From Gordonia rubripertincta (GTDB lineage Bacteria; Actinomycetota; Actinomycetes; Mycobacteriales; Mycobacteriaceae), in contig NZ_CP136136.1 in the NCBI RefSeq assembly GCF_038024875.1, positions 434,001 to 498,000 of the forward strand: a stretch of 64,000 bases of DNA. The letters are read 5' to 3'. A program made the position numbers and the translations under genes. Shown here in pieces: positions 43,271 to 52,141 of the stretch. The stretch's first letter is position 1. Each line of letters starts with the position of its first letter. Under the pieces are notes generated by a model that saw nothing but the letters and a program-made list of their open reading frames with translations, made no database searches and was not told the DNA's origin.

Positions 43271-44667
43271 CGGCACCCGCACTCTCTGAGTTGACCCACC
43301 ACGGCGTCCAGGGCGGGTCTCGCGTCCGCCGGCGAGGTGCCGCCGGACATGAGGGCGAACGACAGCACGCGGCCATCGATCGTTTGGACTATGCCCGTCA
43401 ACGAACTGACGCCGGTGAGTGTTCCGGTCTTCGCGCGCACCCATCCGGCACCGGGTGTGGTGGCGACCGGGAAACGGTCGGCGAGGGTGCCCGTACCGGC
43501 GGCGATCGGCAAACCGTCGAGCATCGGTCGCAGCTTGGGATGCGAGGGTCCGCTCGCCGCGGTCATCACCGCGTCGAGCAGCGCGGGCGTCGTGCGGTTG
43601 GCGTAGGAGATGCCCGAGGCGTCGGCCAGCGTGGTGCCCGTCCACTGATCCGGGAAGGTGGTCGACAGGACCTCCTCGACCGCGTCGACACCGGCGGCGA
43701 GGGTCGCGGGTCTGCCGCGATGCACCGCCAGTTCGACCGACAGCGTCTCGGCGAGCACGTTGTCGCTGTAGCGGAGCATGTCGTTGACCCGGGTCACCAG
43801 CGGTGCGGACTCGACCTTCGCCACGACGCGGTCGCCGGCGGGTGCGGACGCCTCGGTGACCGGCGCGTCGACGCCGAGCGCCGCGGCCAGTGCCTCACCG
43901 GCCATGATCCCGGGCGTCGCGGACCGCGGCGAGTACTCGTCGAGCGGTTCGAGGCGGGCGCCGTCGACCATCAGCGACTCGATCGGCGCGATGTCGCCGC
44001 CCTGGATGTCCCGGCGGTCCCAGGTCCGGTCCATCGTCGGGCCGGAGAAGGCGCTCAGGTCCACCGCCACCGAGGTGACCGGGATGCCGGCCTGTTTGAT
44101 CTGCTCGGCGAGGTCGGCGATCCGGGCGGGTTCGCTGTAGAAGGTGTCGGCATCGGCGGGCTGCGCCGTCAGGGTCGGATCGCCGGCGCCCTTGAGGATC
44201 ACCTGTCCGTTCGACCCGGCGACGACCGTCGTGGTCAGGCGCGCGTCGTGCGGCATGGCCTCGAGGAAGGCCGCGGCCGAGAGAACCTTGTCGTTCGACG
44301 CCGGGATGCGCGGACGGGTGGGGTTGCGCGACCACAGCACCTCGCCGGTCAGCGAGTCCGAGATCATGCCGCTCAGGACGCCGAGCGCCGGATTCCGCAG
44401 AGCGGGGGCGATCGCCCGGGACACCCCGGCCGGCGTCGGGGCCGGAGCGGTGGCCGCGACGGGGTCGATCTGCGGGTCGAGGGAGATCGCGGCGGGCTGC
44501 GGCGGGATCCCCGGCGGCAGCTCGGCCTCACTGTCGAGACGGAGTGCCACGACCACCGCAGCGGTCGATACCAGCGCGAGGACCACGACGGCGACGATCG
44601 TCCACCAGAGGAGTTTGCGACTGCGGGGTCTGCGATCACGACCTGCGGGTCTGGTGGTTGCGCCCAC
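43267..44667 (-). CDS. dacB: D-alanyl-D-alanine carboxypeptidase/endopeptidase, PBP4 (S13) family
   Basis: A 466-residue peptidoglycan peptidase. One N-terminal membrane anchor (LLWWTIVAVVVLALVSTAAVVVA) is followed by the serine motif SNDK (SxxK) near residue 115, SDN (SxN) near 305 and KTG near 415. Start chosen at GTG 44667, with GGAGG five bases upstream; a longer frame starts at 44709 without a ribosome site. First gene of the dacB-protease-tilS group, divergent from ppa. Confidence 0.9.
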   Translation of the reverse strand: MGATTRPAGRDRRPRSRKLLWWTIVAVVVLALVSTAAVVVALRLDSEAELPPGIPPQPAAISLDPQIDPVAATAPAPTPAGVSRAIAPALRNPALGVLSGMISDSLTGEVLWSRNPTRPRIPASNDKVLSAAAFLEAMPHDARLTTTVVAGSNGQVILKGAGDPTLTAQPADADTFYSEPARIADLAEQIKQAGIPVTSVAVDLSAFSGPTMDRTWDRRDIQGGDIAPIESLMVDGARLEPLDEYSPRSATPGIMAGEALAAALGVDAPVTEASAPAGDRVVAKVESAPLVTRVNDMLRYSDNVLAETLSVELAVHRGRPATLAAGVDAVEEVLSTTFPDQWTGTTLADASGISYANRTTPALLDAVMTAASGPSHPKLRPMLDGLPIAAGTGTLADRFPVATTPGAGWVRAKTGTLTGVSSLTGIVQTIDGRVLSFALMSGGTSPADARPALDAVVGQLRECGCR

Positions 44668-44890
44668 GAAGCCTCCGGATCTCTCGCACTGTCCCAACCG
44701 ATATTGCACTGACCGACCGATGCTGCACTGACCGAAATGTCGGATATGAGCGGTCCGGGGTTCGAAACACCCGCGAACTGCGGGGGTACGAAGTCCGAGG
44801 TCGTCGGACTAACAGTATCGTTGTTGCGACGCGCGGCCATCTGGGCCGTCCGGCGATCACACCCCCGATCCGCAACTGCCAGGAGGAACA

Positions 44891-45403
44891 GTGGAATTCG
44901 ATGTGACCATCGAGATCCCCAAAGGTGGCCGAAACAAGTACGAGGTCGACCACGAGACGGGGAAGGTCTACCTCGACCGCTACCTGTACACCTCGATGGG
45001 CTACCCGGCCGACTACGGCTACATCGACGGCACCCTCGGCGAGGACGGTGACCCGCTCGACGCGATGGTCCTGCTGCCCGAGTCGGTCTTTCCCGGCATC
45101 ATCGTGCGCGCCCGCATCGTCGGCATGTACACGATGACCGACGAGGCCGGCGGCGACGACAAGCTGCTGTGCGTGCCTGCCGGTGACGTGCGCTGGGACC
45201 ACATCAAGGACATCTCCGACGTGTCGGAGTACGAGCTGGGTCCGATCTCGCACTTCTTCGAGCACTACAAGGACCTCGAGCCCGGCAAGGAGGTCCAGCC
45301 GGGCGGTTGGGTCGGCCGCGAAGCTGCCGAGAAGGTCGCCCAGGAGGCCATCGACCGTCTCGCCGCTCACCCCCACGAGGCCAACGAGCCCTCGCGCGGC
45401 TGA
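44891..45403 (+). CDS. ppa: Inorganic pyrophosphatase
   Basis: A 170-residue soluble pyrophosphatase. The metal-binding signature is DGDPLDAMV near residue 57, and further conserved acidic and basic residues are in GRNKYEVD and HFFEHYKD. GTG start with AGGAGG upstream, matching Rv3628 in place (after dacB). Confidence 0.95.
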   Translation: MEFDVTIEIPKGGRNKYEVDHETGKVYLDRYLYTSMGYPADYGYIDGTLGEDGDPLDAMVLLPESVFPGIIVRARIVGMYTMTDEAGGDDKLLCVPAGDVRWDHIKDISDVSEYELGPISHFFEHYKDLEPGKEVQPGGWVGREAAEKVAQEAIDRLAAHPHEANEPSRG

Positions 45404-45426
45404 CGCCACCCGCGCAGTCATTCACG

Positions 45427-45457
45427 ACCGCCGACGACACACGCTGTCGTCGGCGGT
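45427..45457. terminator. Terminator after ppa
   Basis: A perfect 13-bp inverted repeat (45427-45439 against 45445-45457, ACCGCCGACGACA) with a 5-base loop follows the ppa stop by 23 bases. Confidence 0.85.
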
Positions 45458-45555
45458 TCGTGTTCTTCCGAGGCGAAAGCGGAATCGCCACCTCCGGCCG
45501 CGATCGCTACGTGCAGCGATCGTGAGCCGGAAGCGGCGATTGCGCGTCGGGTCGG

Positions 45556-46008
45556 TCAGGCCACTCGGTGGCGGATGTCGGCGAAGGCCGGGAGCACCTG
45601 CTCGCGTATCCGGCTGTCGGTGGCCGAACCGTCGATCGGGACCAGGATCACCGCGTCGGCGACCTCGGCGGCATAGATGTCGCGCAGCAGGGTGATCAGG
45701 CCGTGGGTCGTGCCGACGTAGCGGATGGTGTCCGAGTTGTCGGCGGCGATTCCGGCCTGCTCGACGGCGGCGCGTGCCGATGCCGCGTTCGGCGCGATCG
45801 CCACCTCGATCTCGAGGGCCACGACGAAGTTCGCCTGGTCGTGGGTGCCGGCCCGCAGCAGCGAGCGCGCTCGCTGGGCGTCCCGCAGGGTCTCGCGACG
45901 CACGATGATCGGGAAGGTCTGGGCAACGGCATCTCCCGCGATCGCGACCTGGAAGCCGGGACGGCCGATGGTGACCGCGTTGCGCGGAGTGTCGAGTTGG
46001 ACGGTCAT
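45556..46008 (-). CDS. Small protein resembling the C-terminal part of a luciferase-like monooxygenase
   Basis: A 150-residue protein whose RDAQRARSLLRAG, FVVALEIEVAI and YVGTTHGLITLLRDIYAAEVADAVILVPIDG blocks (key VGTxxxLxxLLxDxxAAxVD) recall the C-terminal third of FMN/F420 LLM monooxygenases. The catalytic N-terminal half is absent, so it is either a remnant or a standalone domain. Its ATG overlaps the cysteine desulfurase stop (ATGA), so both are under the SAM-IV element. A sulfur-related role is inferred from the shared transcript. Confidence 0.65.
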   Translation of the reverse strand: MTVQLDTPRNAVTIGRPGFQVAIAGDAVAQTFPIIVRRETLRDAQRARSLLRAGTHDQANFVVALEIEVAIAPNAASARAAVEQAGIAADNSDTIRYVGTTHGLITLLRDIYAAEVADAVILVPIDGSATDSRIREQVLPAFADIRHRVA

Positions 46009-47354
46009 GCGGGGTACCCCTCGTCGAGTTCGGGTCGGTCGGTGGTCGTGGTGGCGCAGAGCGTGCCGAGCGCGTCGAGCAGGCGGTCGACGTCGTCAGA
46101 GGTGGTGCCCGCACCGAAGCTCGCGCGGACGGCCCCTTCGGGATGACCGAGTCGCTTGAGCAGCGGGTGGGCGCAGAACTTGCCGTCCCGCACCCCGATT
46201 CCGTGCTCGCTGCTCAGGTATTCGGCCACAGCCCGCGGGGCGAAGCCGTCGACGGTGAAGCCGGCGATGCCGACGCGGTCGGTCGAGTCGGTGAAGATCT
46301 GCAGGGGACGTACGCCGCCGATGCGGGAGAGGCCGGCGTCGAGCCGTTCGCAGAGCCGGAGTTCGTGGAGGCCGATGGCCTCCGGCCCCAGCTCGGCGAG
46401 CGCGGTGCACGCCTCGGCGATCGACACGGCGCCGAGCACGTTCGGCGAGCCGGCCTCGTGGCGGGCGGCGCCGGTGTGCCAGGTGGTCCCGGCCGAACTC
46501 TCCTCGCCACCCAGCTCGACGTCGGCGGTCGCTCCCCCGCCGGCGAGGTACGGGTCGGCGGCGTCGAACCAATCGGAACGTCCGATCAGGACGCCGGCAC
46601 CGAAGGGTGCGTAGGCCTTGTGTCCGGAGAAGGCGAGGTAGTCGATGCCGTGGCTGACGATCGAGATGGGGCGATGCGCGACGAGCTGCGCCGCGTCGAC
46701 CAGGATGCGTGCGCCGTGGCGGTGGGCGATCGAGGCCAGCCGACCGATCGGCAGGACCTCGCCGGTGACGTTCGACGCGGCGGTCACCGCGAGAAGCGAC
46801 GCCGGTTTCGACGCGAGTTCGGCCTCGATCGCCACCAGGGTGTCCTCGATGGTGTCGCAGGCGGTGACGACGCGGGCCCGGTTTCCACCGTCCTTCGGTG
46901 CGCACCACGGCAGCAGGTTGGCGTGGTGCTCGATGTCGAGGACCACGACGTCGCCGGGCGTGATGTGGGCGGCGAGGTTGATCGCGTCGGTGGTGTTGCG
47001 GGTGAAGACGACGGTGTCGCCGACGCGGCCGCGGACGAAATCGCGCACGGTCTCGCGGGCGGCCTCGTAGCGGCGGGTGGTGACCTGCGAGAGGTGACCT
47101 GCACCGCGGTGCACGCTCGCGTACTCGCCGAGGGTGCCGGCGACCTGCGCGGCCACCGACGCCAGCGCCGGGGCGCTCGCCGCGTAGTCGAGATTGGCGT
47201 ACCGGACGCTGAATCCGGCGGCGACGGGAACCTGCGCATCCGCACCGACCACCGATGCGAGCGCGGGGATGACGGGCGCCCGGTCCGCGATGGCGGACAC
47301 CGCGGCACTGGCCGGACGGACAGAGGTGACGGGTGCCGAGAGCACAGCAGTCAT
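46005..47354 (-). CDS. Cysteine desulfurase-like PLP enzyme (class V aminotransferase, SufS type)
   Basis: A 449-residue PLP enzyme. The PLP lysine is in FSGHKAYAPFGAG near residue 230, the phosphate-binding region in RNTTDAINLAAH near 120, and a persulfide cysteine in DGKFCAHPLLKRLG near 420. Start taken at ATG 47354, preceded by GAGGAG. It differs from SufS in its Ala-rich N-terminal 45 residues. The gene lies behind a SAM-IV riboswitch, so its expression should fall when S-adenosylmethionine is plentiful. The reaction may be cysteine desulfuration or another PLP-dependent sulfur step. Confidence 0.82.
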   Translation of the reverse strand: MTAVLSAPVTSVRPASAAVSAIADRAPVIPALASVVGADAQVPVAAGFSVRYANLDYAASAPALASVAAQVAGTLGEYASVHRGAGHLSQVTTRRYEAARETVRDFVRGRVGDTVVFTRNTTDAINLAAHITPGDVVVLDIEHHANLLPWCAPKDGGNRARVVTACDTIEDTLVAIEAELASKPASLLAVTAASNVTGEVLPIGRLASIAHRHGARILVDAAQLVAHRPISIVSHGIDYLAFSGHKAYAPFGAGVLIGRSDWFDAADPYLAGGGATADVELGGEESSAGTTWHTGAARHEAGSPNVLGAVSIAEACTALAELGPEAIGLHELRLCERLDAGLSRIGGVRPLQIFTDSTDRVGIAGFTVDGFAPRAVAEYLSSEHGIGVRDGKFCAHPLLKRLGHPEGAVRASFGAGTTSDDVDRLLDALGTLCATTTTDRPELDEGYPA

Positions 47355-47382
47355 GACAAGAACTCCTCGAGAATCCACACTT

Positions 47383-47490
47383 GCCGCATTCGGGTTCGAA
47401 CGCAGCCAGGTCGTCACCCGGAGCACCCCACCGTGGAGGAGGGTTGCCGACCAGCGAGCCGGGGCTTGTCACTGGTACTCATGACCTGCG
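47383..47490 (-). promoter_or_regulatory. SAM-IV riboswitch
   Basis: On the minus strand the RNA reads CAGGTC-ATGAGTACCAG...CAAGCCCCGGCT..CTGG..CGGCAACCCTCC...GGTGGGGTGC-CCGGGTGACGACCTG. P1 is CAGGTC/GACCTG (47483-47488 with 47407-47412). The conserved core blocks CCCCGGC, GGCAACCCTCC and GGGGTGC-CCGGGTG match the SAM-IV class, known in actinobacteria. A 3' hairpin GCGTTCG/CGAATGC (47386-47403) is the expected P5. It ends about 30 bases before the desulfurase start, so control of translation or early termination is likely. Confidence 0.85.
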
Positions 47491-47546
47491 ACAAGGTTCG
47501 CGGATCCCGGAGAAAAGTGTCAATTTAGATTCACCGTGATTCCTAG

Positions 47547-47565
47547 TTAGGACAGGCTTACCTGT
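47547..47565 (+). promoter_or_regulatory. IdeR/DtxR box in front of isochorismate synthase
   Basis: TTAGGACAGGCTTACCTGT matches TTAGGTTAGGCTAACCTAA at 14 of 19 positions. TACCCT at 47565-47570 could be the -10 element of a leaderless transcript starting at the GTG at 47578, so the box would overlap the core promoter. Confidence 0.7.
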
Positions 47566-47577
47566 ACCCTGGCAGTC

Positions 47578-48666
47578 GTGTCATCGAGTGAGGTCTTCGT
47601 GTTGTCGCGTCCGCACGGCACCGTGCGGGGCGAAGGGGTGGTCCGGTCGTTCACCGACGTCGACGGGGCGTCCGCCGCGCTACGGGAGGGCGAGGTCGAG
47701 TCGCTGACCGGCGCGATTCCCTTCGATGTCCGCGACCCGGCGGCACTGGTCGCCCCCGCACGACTCCGGACCGGCGAGCCACCGCTGCCCGGGACCGGCC
47801 CGTTGTCGCGGCGAGCGATCTCGACCGTGCTCCACCCCGACGCCGAGGAGCACCGCGAACGTGTCGCGCACGCGGTGAAGCGCATCGTCGCGGGCCACGT
47901 CGGAAAAGTGGTGCTCGCGCGCAGCGTCGACCTCGTGCTCGACGAGCCGGTTCGGCCGGCCGAGTTCGTCGACGCCCTGGCCGGCGGCAATGCCGGACAC
48001 AACGCCTTCGGCGTGGATGTCGGCGCCGCAACAGGTTCGGGCACGTGGCTGATCGGCGCAAGTCCCGAGGTACTGCTCCGGAAGTCGGGTTCGACGGTGA
48101 CCTGTCACCCCTACGCGGGTTCGGCCCCACGGTCCGCCGACCCCGCCGTCGACCGTGCAACCGCCGACGAATTGCTGTCTTCGGCAAAGGATCTCGCGGA
48201 ACATGCGTTCGTCGTCGACCATCTGCGTGAACGCCTGGGACTCCTCTGCGACGACATCGACGCGCCTACGGCGCCGAAGCTCGAGTCGACCGGCGAGGTC
48301 TGGCATCTCGCCACCCCGATCCGCGCGACGCTCCGCGATCCGGCGACCACCGCCCTCGACCTCGCACTGCTCCTCGGCCCCACCCCCGCGGTGTGCGGAA
48401 CACCGAGTGACGTTGCCGCACAGATCATCCGCGACGTCGAGGGTGACCGCGGCTTCTACGCCGGCGCGGTCGGCTGGTGCGACGCCGCCGGCGACGGCGA
48501 ATGGATGGTGACCATCCGCTGCGCCGAACTCGCCGCCGATGGTCGGAGCCTGCGCACCTGGGCGGGCGGCGGCATCGTCGAACACTCCGACCCGCAGGCG
48601 GAGCTGGACGAGACCGCGTTCAAACTGCGGACCGTCCTGAACGCGCTGGGGATCCGCACGATCTGA
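47578..48666 (+). CDS. Isochorismate synthase (EntC/DhbC type)
   Basis: A 362-residue chorismate-utilising enzyme that supplies isochorismate, the precursor of salicylate or dihydroxybenzoate siderophores. Recognisable blocks are GKVVLARSVDL (general-base lysine) near residue 115, LIGASPEVLL near 155, HPYAGSAPR near 180, LLGPTPAVCGTP near 260 and YAGAVGW near 295. GTG start 47578 with no spacer for a ribosome site, consistent with leaderless translation. The iron box indicates iron repression. A menaquinone role is less likely. Confidence 0.85.
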   Translation: MSSSEVFVLSRPHGTVRGEGVVRSFTDVDGASAALREGEVESLTGAIPFDVRDPAALVAPARLRTGEPPLPGTGPLSRRAISTVLHPDAEEHRERVAHAVKRIVAGHVGKVVLARSVDLVLDEPVRPAEFVDALAGGNAGHNAFGVDVGAATGSGTWLIGASPEVLLRKSGSTVTCHPYAGSAPRSADPAVDRATADELLSSAKDLAEHAFVVDHLRERLGLLCDDIDAPTAPKLESTGEVWHLATPIRATLRDPATTALDLALLLGPTPAVCGTPSDVAAQIIRDVEGDRGFYAGAVGWCDAAGDGEWMVTIRCAELAADGRSLRTWAGGGIVEHSDPQAELDETAFKLRTVLNALGIRTI

Positions 48667-48754
48667 AGCAGGCGACGGCGACAAACCACCCTTTTCCGGC
48701 AAACCCAGCACCCCCGAAGGGTTGTCACTCTGCCGAGAACGGGGGGGTTACGCG

Positions 48755-49972
48755 TCAGCCGAGCGCCTGATCCAGATCCGCGAGCAGGTCGTCGATGCCC
48801 TCGAGGCCGACCGAGAGACGGACGACGGAGTCGCTGAGACCGATCGCGGCGCGTCCTTCGGGCCCCATCGCGCGGTGCGTGGTGGTGGCCGGGTGGGTGA
48901 TCAGCGACTTGGAATCGCCGAGGTTGTTGGAGATGTCGATGACCTTCAGCGCGTTGAGGACCTCGAAGGCGCGCTTCTTGCCGTCGATGCCGTCGTGGTC
49001 GTTGAGCTCGAAGGTCACCACGGTCCCGCCACCGGACATCTGACTCTTGGCCAGCTCGAACTGCGGATGTGACTGCAGGAACGGGTATTTGACCCAGCGT
49101 ACGCGCGGGTCGGCTTCCAGGAACTCGGCGATGCGCAGGGCCGAGGACACCGAGGCGTCGACGCGCAGGCGCATCGTCTCCAGACCCTTGACCAGCGTCC
49201 AGGCGTTGAACGGGCTCAGCGCCGGGCCGGTGTGGCGCATCAGCTGCTGCACCGGGCCCTCGATGTACTCCTTGGCGCCGAGGACGGCACCGCCCATGAC
49301 GCGCCCCTGGCCGTCGATGTGCTTGGTGCCCGAGTAGACGATGACGTCGGCGCCGAGATCCAGGCCGCGCTGCAGCAGCGGGGTGGCGAAGACGTTGTCC
49401 AGCACCACCTTCGCACCCGCGGCGTGAGCCAGCTCAGAAACCTTGGCAACGTCGACGAGCGTCTGCATCGGGTTGGACGGGGTCTCGAAGAAGACCGCGG
49501 TGGTGGGCTTGGACAGCGCCCGCTCCCACTGTTCGAGATCCTCGCCGTCGACGAACTCGGTCTCGACGCCCCAGCGCGGCAGGATCTCGTTGCACACGAC
49601 GAAGCACGAGCCGAACAGGCTGCGGGCGGCGACGAGCCGGTCACCGGCCTTGAGCAGCGCACCGAGCGCCACGAACACCGCGGCCATGCCGCTGGCGGTC
49701 GCGAAGCAGGCCTCGGCACCTTCGAGCCGGCGCAGCCGCTCCTGGAACATGTGGACCGTCGGGTTGCCGTACCGGGAGTAGACGAACCGCTGGTCCTCGC
49801 CGGTGAAGGCGCGCTCGGCGGCCTCGGCGGAGTCGTAGACGTAACCGCTGGTCAGGTACAGCGCCTCGGCGGTCTCGTGGAAACCGGAGCGGGCGAGGCC
49901 ACCGCGGACGGCGATGGTGTCGGGCGAAAGACCTTCCGGCAGTTCATATCCCACGGACAGATCAGGACTCAC
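48755..49972 (-). CDS. metZ: O-succinylhomoserine sulfhydrylase
   Basis: A 405-residue Cys/Met-metabolism PLP enzyme that makes homocysteine from O-succinyl- (or O-acetyl-) homoserine and sulfide. The PLP lysine is in YSGTKHIDGQGR near residue 210, and the R-Y-N/P-T motif in VYSRYGNPTVHMF near 65. The GTG start at 49972 overlaps the rhodanese stop and has GGAGG five bases upstream. The pairing with a rhodanese gene is the same as Rv0390-Rv0391 and suggests sulfide delivery between the two proteins. Confidence 0.92.
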   Translation of the reverse strand: MSPDLSVGYELPEGLSPDTIAVRGGLARSGFHETAEALYLTSGYVYDSAEAAERAFTGEDQRFVYSRYGNPTVHMFQERLRRLEGAEACFATASGMAAVFVALGALLKAGDRLVAARSLFGSCFVVCNEILPRWGVETEFVDGEDLEQWERALSKPTTAVFFETPSNPMQTLVDVAKVSELAHAAGAKVVLDNVFATPLLQRGLDLGADVIVYSGTKHIDGQGRVMGGAVLGAKEYIEGPVQQLMRHTGPALSPFNAWTLVKGLETMRLRVDASVSSALRIAEFLEADPRVRWVKYPFLQSHPQFELAKSQMSGGGTVVTFELNDHDGIDGKKRAFEVLNALKVIDISNNLGDSKSLITHPATTTHRAMGPEGRAAIGLSDSVVRLSVGLEGIDDLLADLDQALG

Positions 49973-50382
49973 GATTGCCTCCACGGCAGATTTTCGGCGC
50001 GCCATCCAGACGCACCTCGATGGTCGTTCTCGTCGAGGGCACCCTCGAACCCGTCGACCACGTTGTAGGCTTTGCCGATTCCGTCGGCGGTCGCCGCCTC
50101 GGCCGCACCGATCGATCGGTGCCCGGAGCGGCAGAGAAAGATGACCTCGTGGTCGTCGGTGACCCCGGCGCTGCGCAACTGGTCGACGAACTGCTCGTTG
50201 CGACGACCTTCGGGGAACGTCGTCCATTCGGCGAAGATCGTGCGTTTGCCCAGTATCTCGAGGTCGGGGACACCGACGAAGGACCATTCGGCCTGCGTCC
50301 GACAGTCGACGAGGACCGCGTCGGGGTTGTTCTCGAGCTTCTCCCACGCTTCTCGCGGGGTCAGGTCGCCGGCATAGGTCAT
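49969..50382 (-). CDS. Rhodanese-like sulfurtransferase
   Basis: A 137-residue single-domain rhodanese with the catalytic loop CRSGHRS near residue 85, so unlike the homologue at 22.4 kb it keeps the active cysteine. Start taken at ATG 50382, which overlaps the stop of the upstream gene (ATGA) and has GGAAGG before it; an ATG at 50400 is also in frame. It is coupled to metZ by a four-base overlap. Confidence 0.9.
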   Translation of the reverse strand: MTYAGDLTPREAWEKLENNPDAVLVDCRTQAEWSFVGVPDLEILGKRTIFAEWTTFPEGRRNEQFVDQLRSAGVTDDHEVIFLCRSGHRSIGAAEAATADGIGKAYNVVDGFEGALDENDHRGASGWRAENLPWRQS

Positions 50383-50969
50383 GAGGAGCACACCTTCCAT
50401 TCGCCGTTCTCGCGCACCACGGTCGTATCCACGACCTGCTTGTCATCGGGCTTGTCCTTATAGTGCCAATGGACCTTCGCGGTCGCCCGGTCACCGTCGA
50501 CCACCAGATCGGTGATCTCGGGGATCTCGATGGGGCCGTTCGCATCCAGCGACGCCTGGTTCTCGGCCAGGAATCGGGCCTCAGAGACGAACTCGACCTT
50601 GTTCAGGTCCGCATCGCAGGTGTTCGCGCGGTACTCGGCGTAGTTCGGGCCGTTGCGGGCCGTGTACTGGTCGTTGATCGCGTACTGGACCAGCGCGTCG
50701 GCGCTGACGCGGTCCTCAGGTGGCCGCGAGATGTTCGAGAGCACGATCCCCAGCACGAACAGCCCGACCAGACCCGCCGCCACGAAGAACGGCCACGCGT
50801 TCTTCCAGTTCGGTGGTCCCTCCTCGACGAGGGCGGCGTCGACGTTGTCGTTCGACGCGGCCTTGCCGAGGGCAGGCTTCTTCGCGGGCGCGGCGCCCCG
50901 GGAGGTGTTCCGGGCTGCGGCGCCCTTACCGGAGGGCTTGTCGGGGCCCCCGCCTGCAGCTTTGGCCAT
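50379..50969 (-). CDS. Membrane-anchored protein of unknown function
   Basis: A 196-residue protein: a basic Lys/Ala-rich cytoplasmic head of about 60 residues, one membrane helix (AWPFFVAAGLVGLFVLGIVLS), then an extracytoplasmic domain of about 110 residues with strands (LVVDGDRATAKVHWHYKD, VVRENGEWKVCSS) resembling the NTF2/DUF4878 type. Two cysteines (NTCDAD and KVCSS) could pair. It heads the rhodanese-metZ transcript by an ATGA overlap and is divergent from the siderophore-binding lipoprotein. Confidence 0.8.
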   Translation of the reverse strand: MAKAAGGGPDKPSGKGAAARNTSRGAAPAKKPALGKAASNDNVDAALVEEGPPNWKNAWPFFVAAGLVGLFVLGIVLSNISRPPEDRVSADALVQYAINDQYTARNGPNYAEYRANTCDADLNKVEFVSEARFLAENQASLDANGPIEIPEITDLVVDGDRATAKVHWHYKDKPDDKQVVDTTVVRENGEWKVCSS

Positions 50970-51063
50970 GGCGCGAAGTGTAACGACAGTCCGGGTGTGA
51001 CCTCCGTCCGGCTTCTCCGGCCGCCATCGCGTCGAATCACGCGGGCACCGAATCCGCACTCGG

Positions 51064-51082
51064 TAAGGTGGGCCTAACCTAA
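51064..51082 (+). promoter_or_regulatory. IdeR/DtxR iron box
   Basis: TAAGGTGGGCCTAACCTAA matches the DtxR/IdeR consensus at 16 of 19 positions, the best of the boxes in the window. It lies 22 bp before the lipoprotein gene. Confidence 0.85.
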
Positions 51083-51104
51083 CCCCGACCGACGAGGAAC
51101 CCAC

Positions 51105-52130
51105 ATGCGTCTGCTTTCCCATCGACTGTCCGGAATCGCGCTCGCGGCGACCGTGGCGGCCCTCGTGGTGAGCTCCTGCGCCGCTCCCGAGGAGAAGGTC
51201 GCCGACGATTCGGCGTCCGTCCCGACCCCCGAGACCGGCTCGATTCCCGTCACCGTGCAGCAGGCCTACGCGCCCGCGGTCGTCGAGAAGGCACCCACGC
51301 GGATCGCCGCGCTGGGAGTGGGCGACGGCGACACCCTGCTCGCCCTCGGCGTCATGCCGACGACGATCGCCCCGTTCGCCGATCCCGACCAGGCGACCGC
51401 GCCGTGGAACGCCGAGCTGATCGGCAACGCGCAACCGGTGGTCCTCGCCAACACCTCGGCGGCTCTCGGCAACGAGATCCCCAAGGCGCTCGCCACCAGC
51501 CCGGATCTGATCACCGCCGTGGGCGCCGACCCCACCCGCGACCAGTTCGACCTGCTCAGCAAGACCGCACCCACAATCCTCCGGCCCGCCCAGTACAAGC
51601 CCTGGCAGGTGCCGTGGAAGGCGCAGACGATCCAGATCGGCACCGCAATCGGGCAACCCGACCTCGCCCGGCGCAAGGTCGGCGAGACCGAGGCCTTCCT
51701 CGCGGGCATCCGGTCGGAGAACCCGCAGTTCGCCGGCAAGACCGCCGTCGTGGTGACCGCGAGCCCGACCGGCGGGGTCTCGGTGTACGGGCCCGAGGAC
51801 GGCCGCGCCCAAACCGTCGCCGGCTACGGCCTCACCTTCCCACCCGCTCTCCGGGACGCGATCACCAGCGGGTTCTACGGCGAACTGCCCGCTGAGAGCC
51901 TCGACCGGCTCGACGCGGCCGACATCGTCGTCGCCGTCGACTGGGAGGGCTCGAACGACAAGCTGCGGGCCAACCCCGCGTTCACCCGGCTCGAGGCGGC
52001 TCGATCCGGACGTGTCGTCTATCTGCCCCAGGAGGTCGGCAGCGCCATGTCCGTGCCGACCGTGCTGACGATCCCGTGGGTGGCCGATCGAGCCGTCGCG
52101 CCCATCGCCGAAGCGGCCGGCTCACGCTGA
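51105..52130 (+). CDS. Ferric-siderophore ABC transporter substrate-binding lipoprotein
   Basis: A 341-residue FecB/BtuF-fold protein. A signal peptide with a lipobox (VVSSC, Cys near residue 26) anchors it outside the membrane. The class III binding-protein motifs are RIAALGVGDGDTLLALGV near residue 65 and AADIVVAVDW near 270. Expressed from an iron box, it would deliver a siderophore complex to the FecCD-type permease encoded at 54.4-57.5 kb. Between them lie the reductase gene and a secreted-protein gene on the other strand. Confidence 0.9.
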   Translation: MRLLSHRLSGIALAATVAALVVSSCAAPEEKVADDSASVPTPETGSIPVTVQQAYAPAVVEKAPTRIAALGVGDGDTLLALGVMPTTIAPFADPDQATAPWNAELIGNAQPVVLANTSAALGNEIPKALATSPDLITAVGADPTRDQFDLLSKTAPTILRPAQYKPWQVPWKAQTIQIGTAIGQPDLARRKVGETEAFLAGIRSENPQFAGKTAVVVTASPTGGVSVYGPEDGRAQTVAGYGLTFPPALRDAITSGFYGELPAESLDRLDAADIVVAVDWEGSNDKLRANPAFTRLEAARSGRVVYLPQEVGSAMSVPTVLTIPWVADRAVAPIAEAAGSR

Positions 52131-52141
52131 CGCCCGGGACG

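Noticed and set aside
44700..44745. Short direct repeat TGCACTGACCGA between dacB and ppa
   Set aside because: Two 12-bp copies in a promoter region could be chance or a weak operator; no further support.
48667..48754. Terminator between the isochorismate synthase gene and metZ
   Set aside because: G- and C-runs are present but no stable perfect stem could be drawn by eye.
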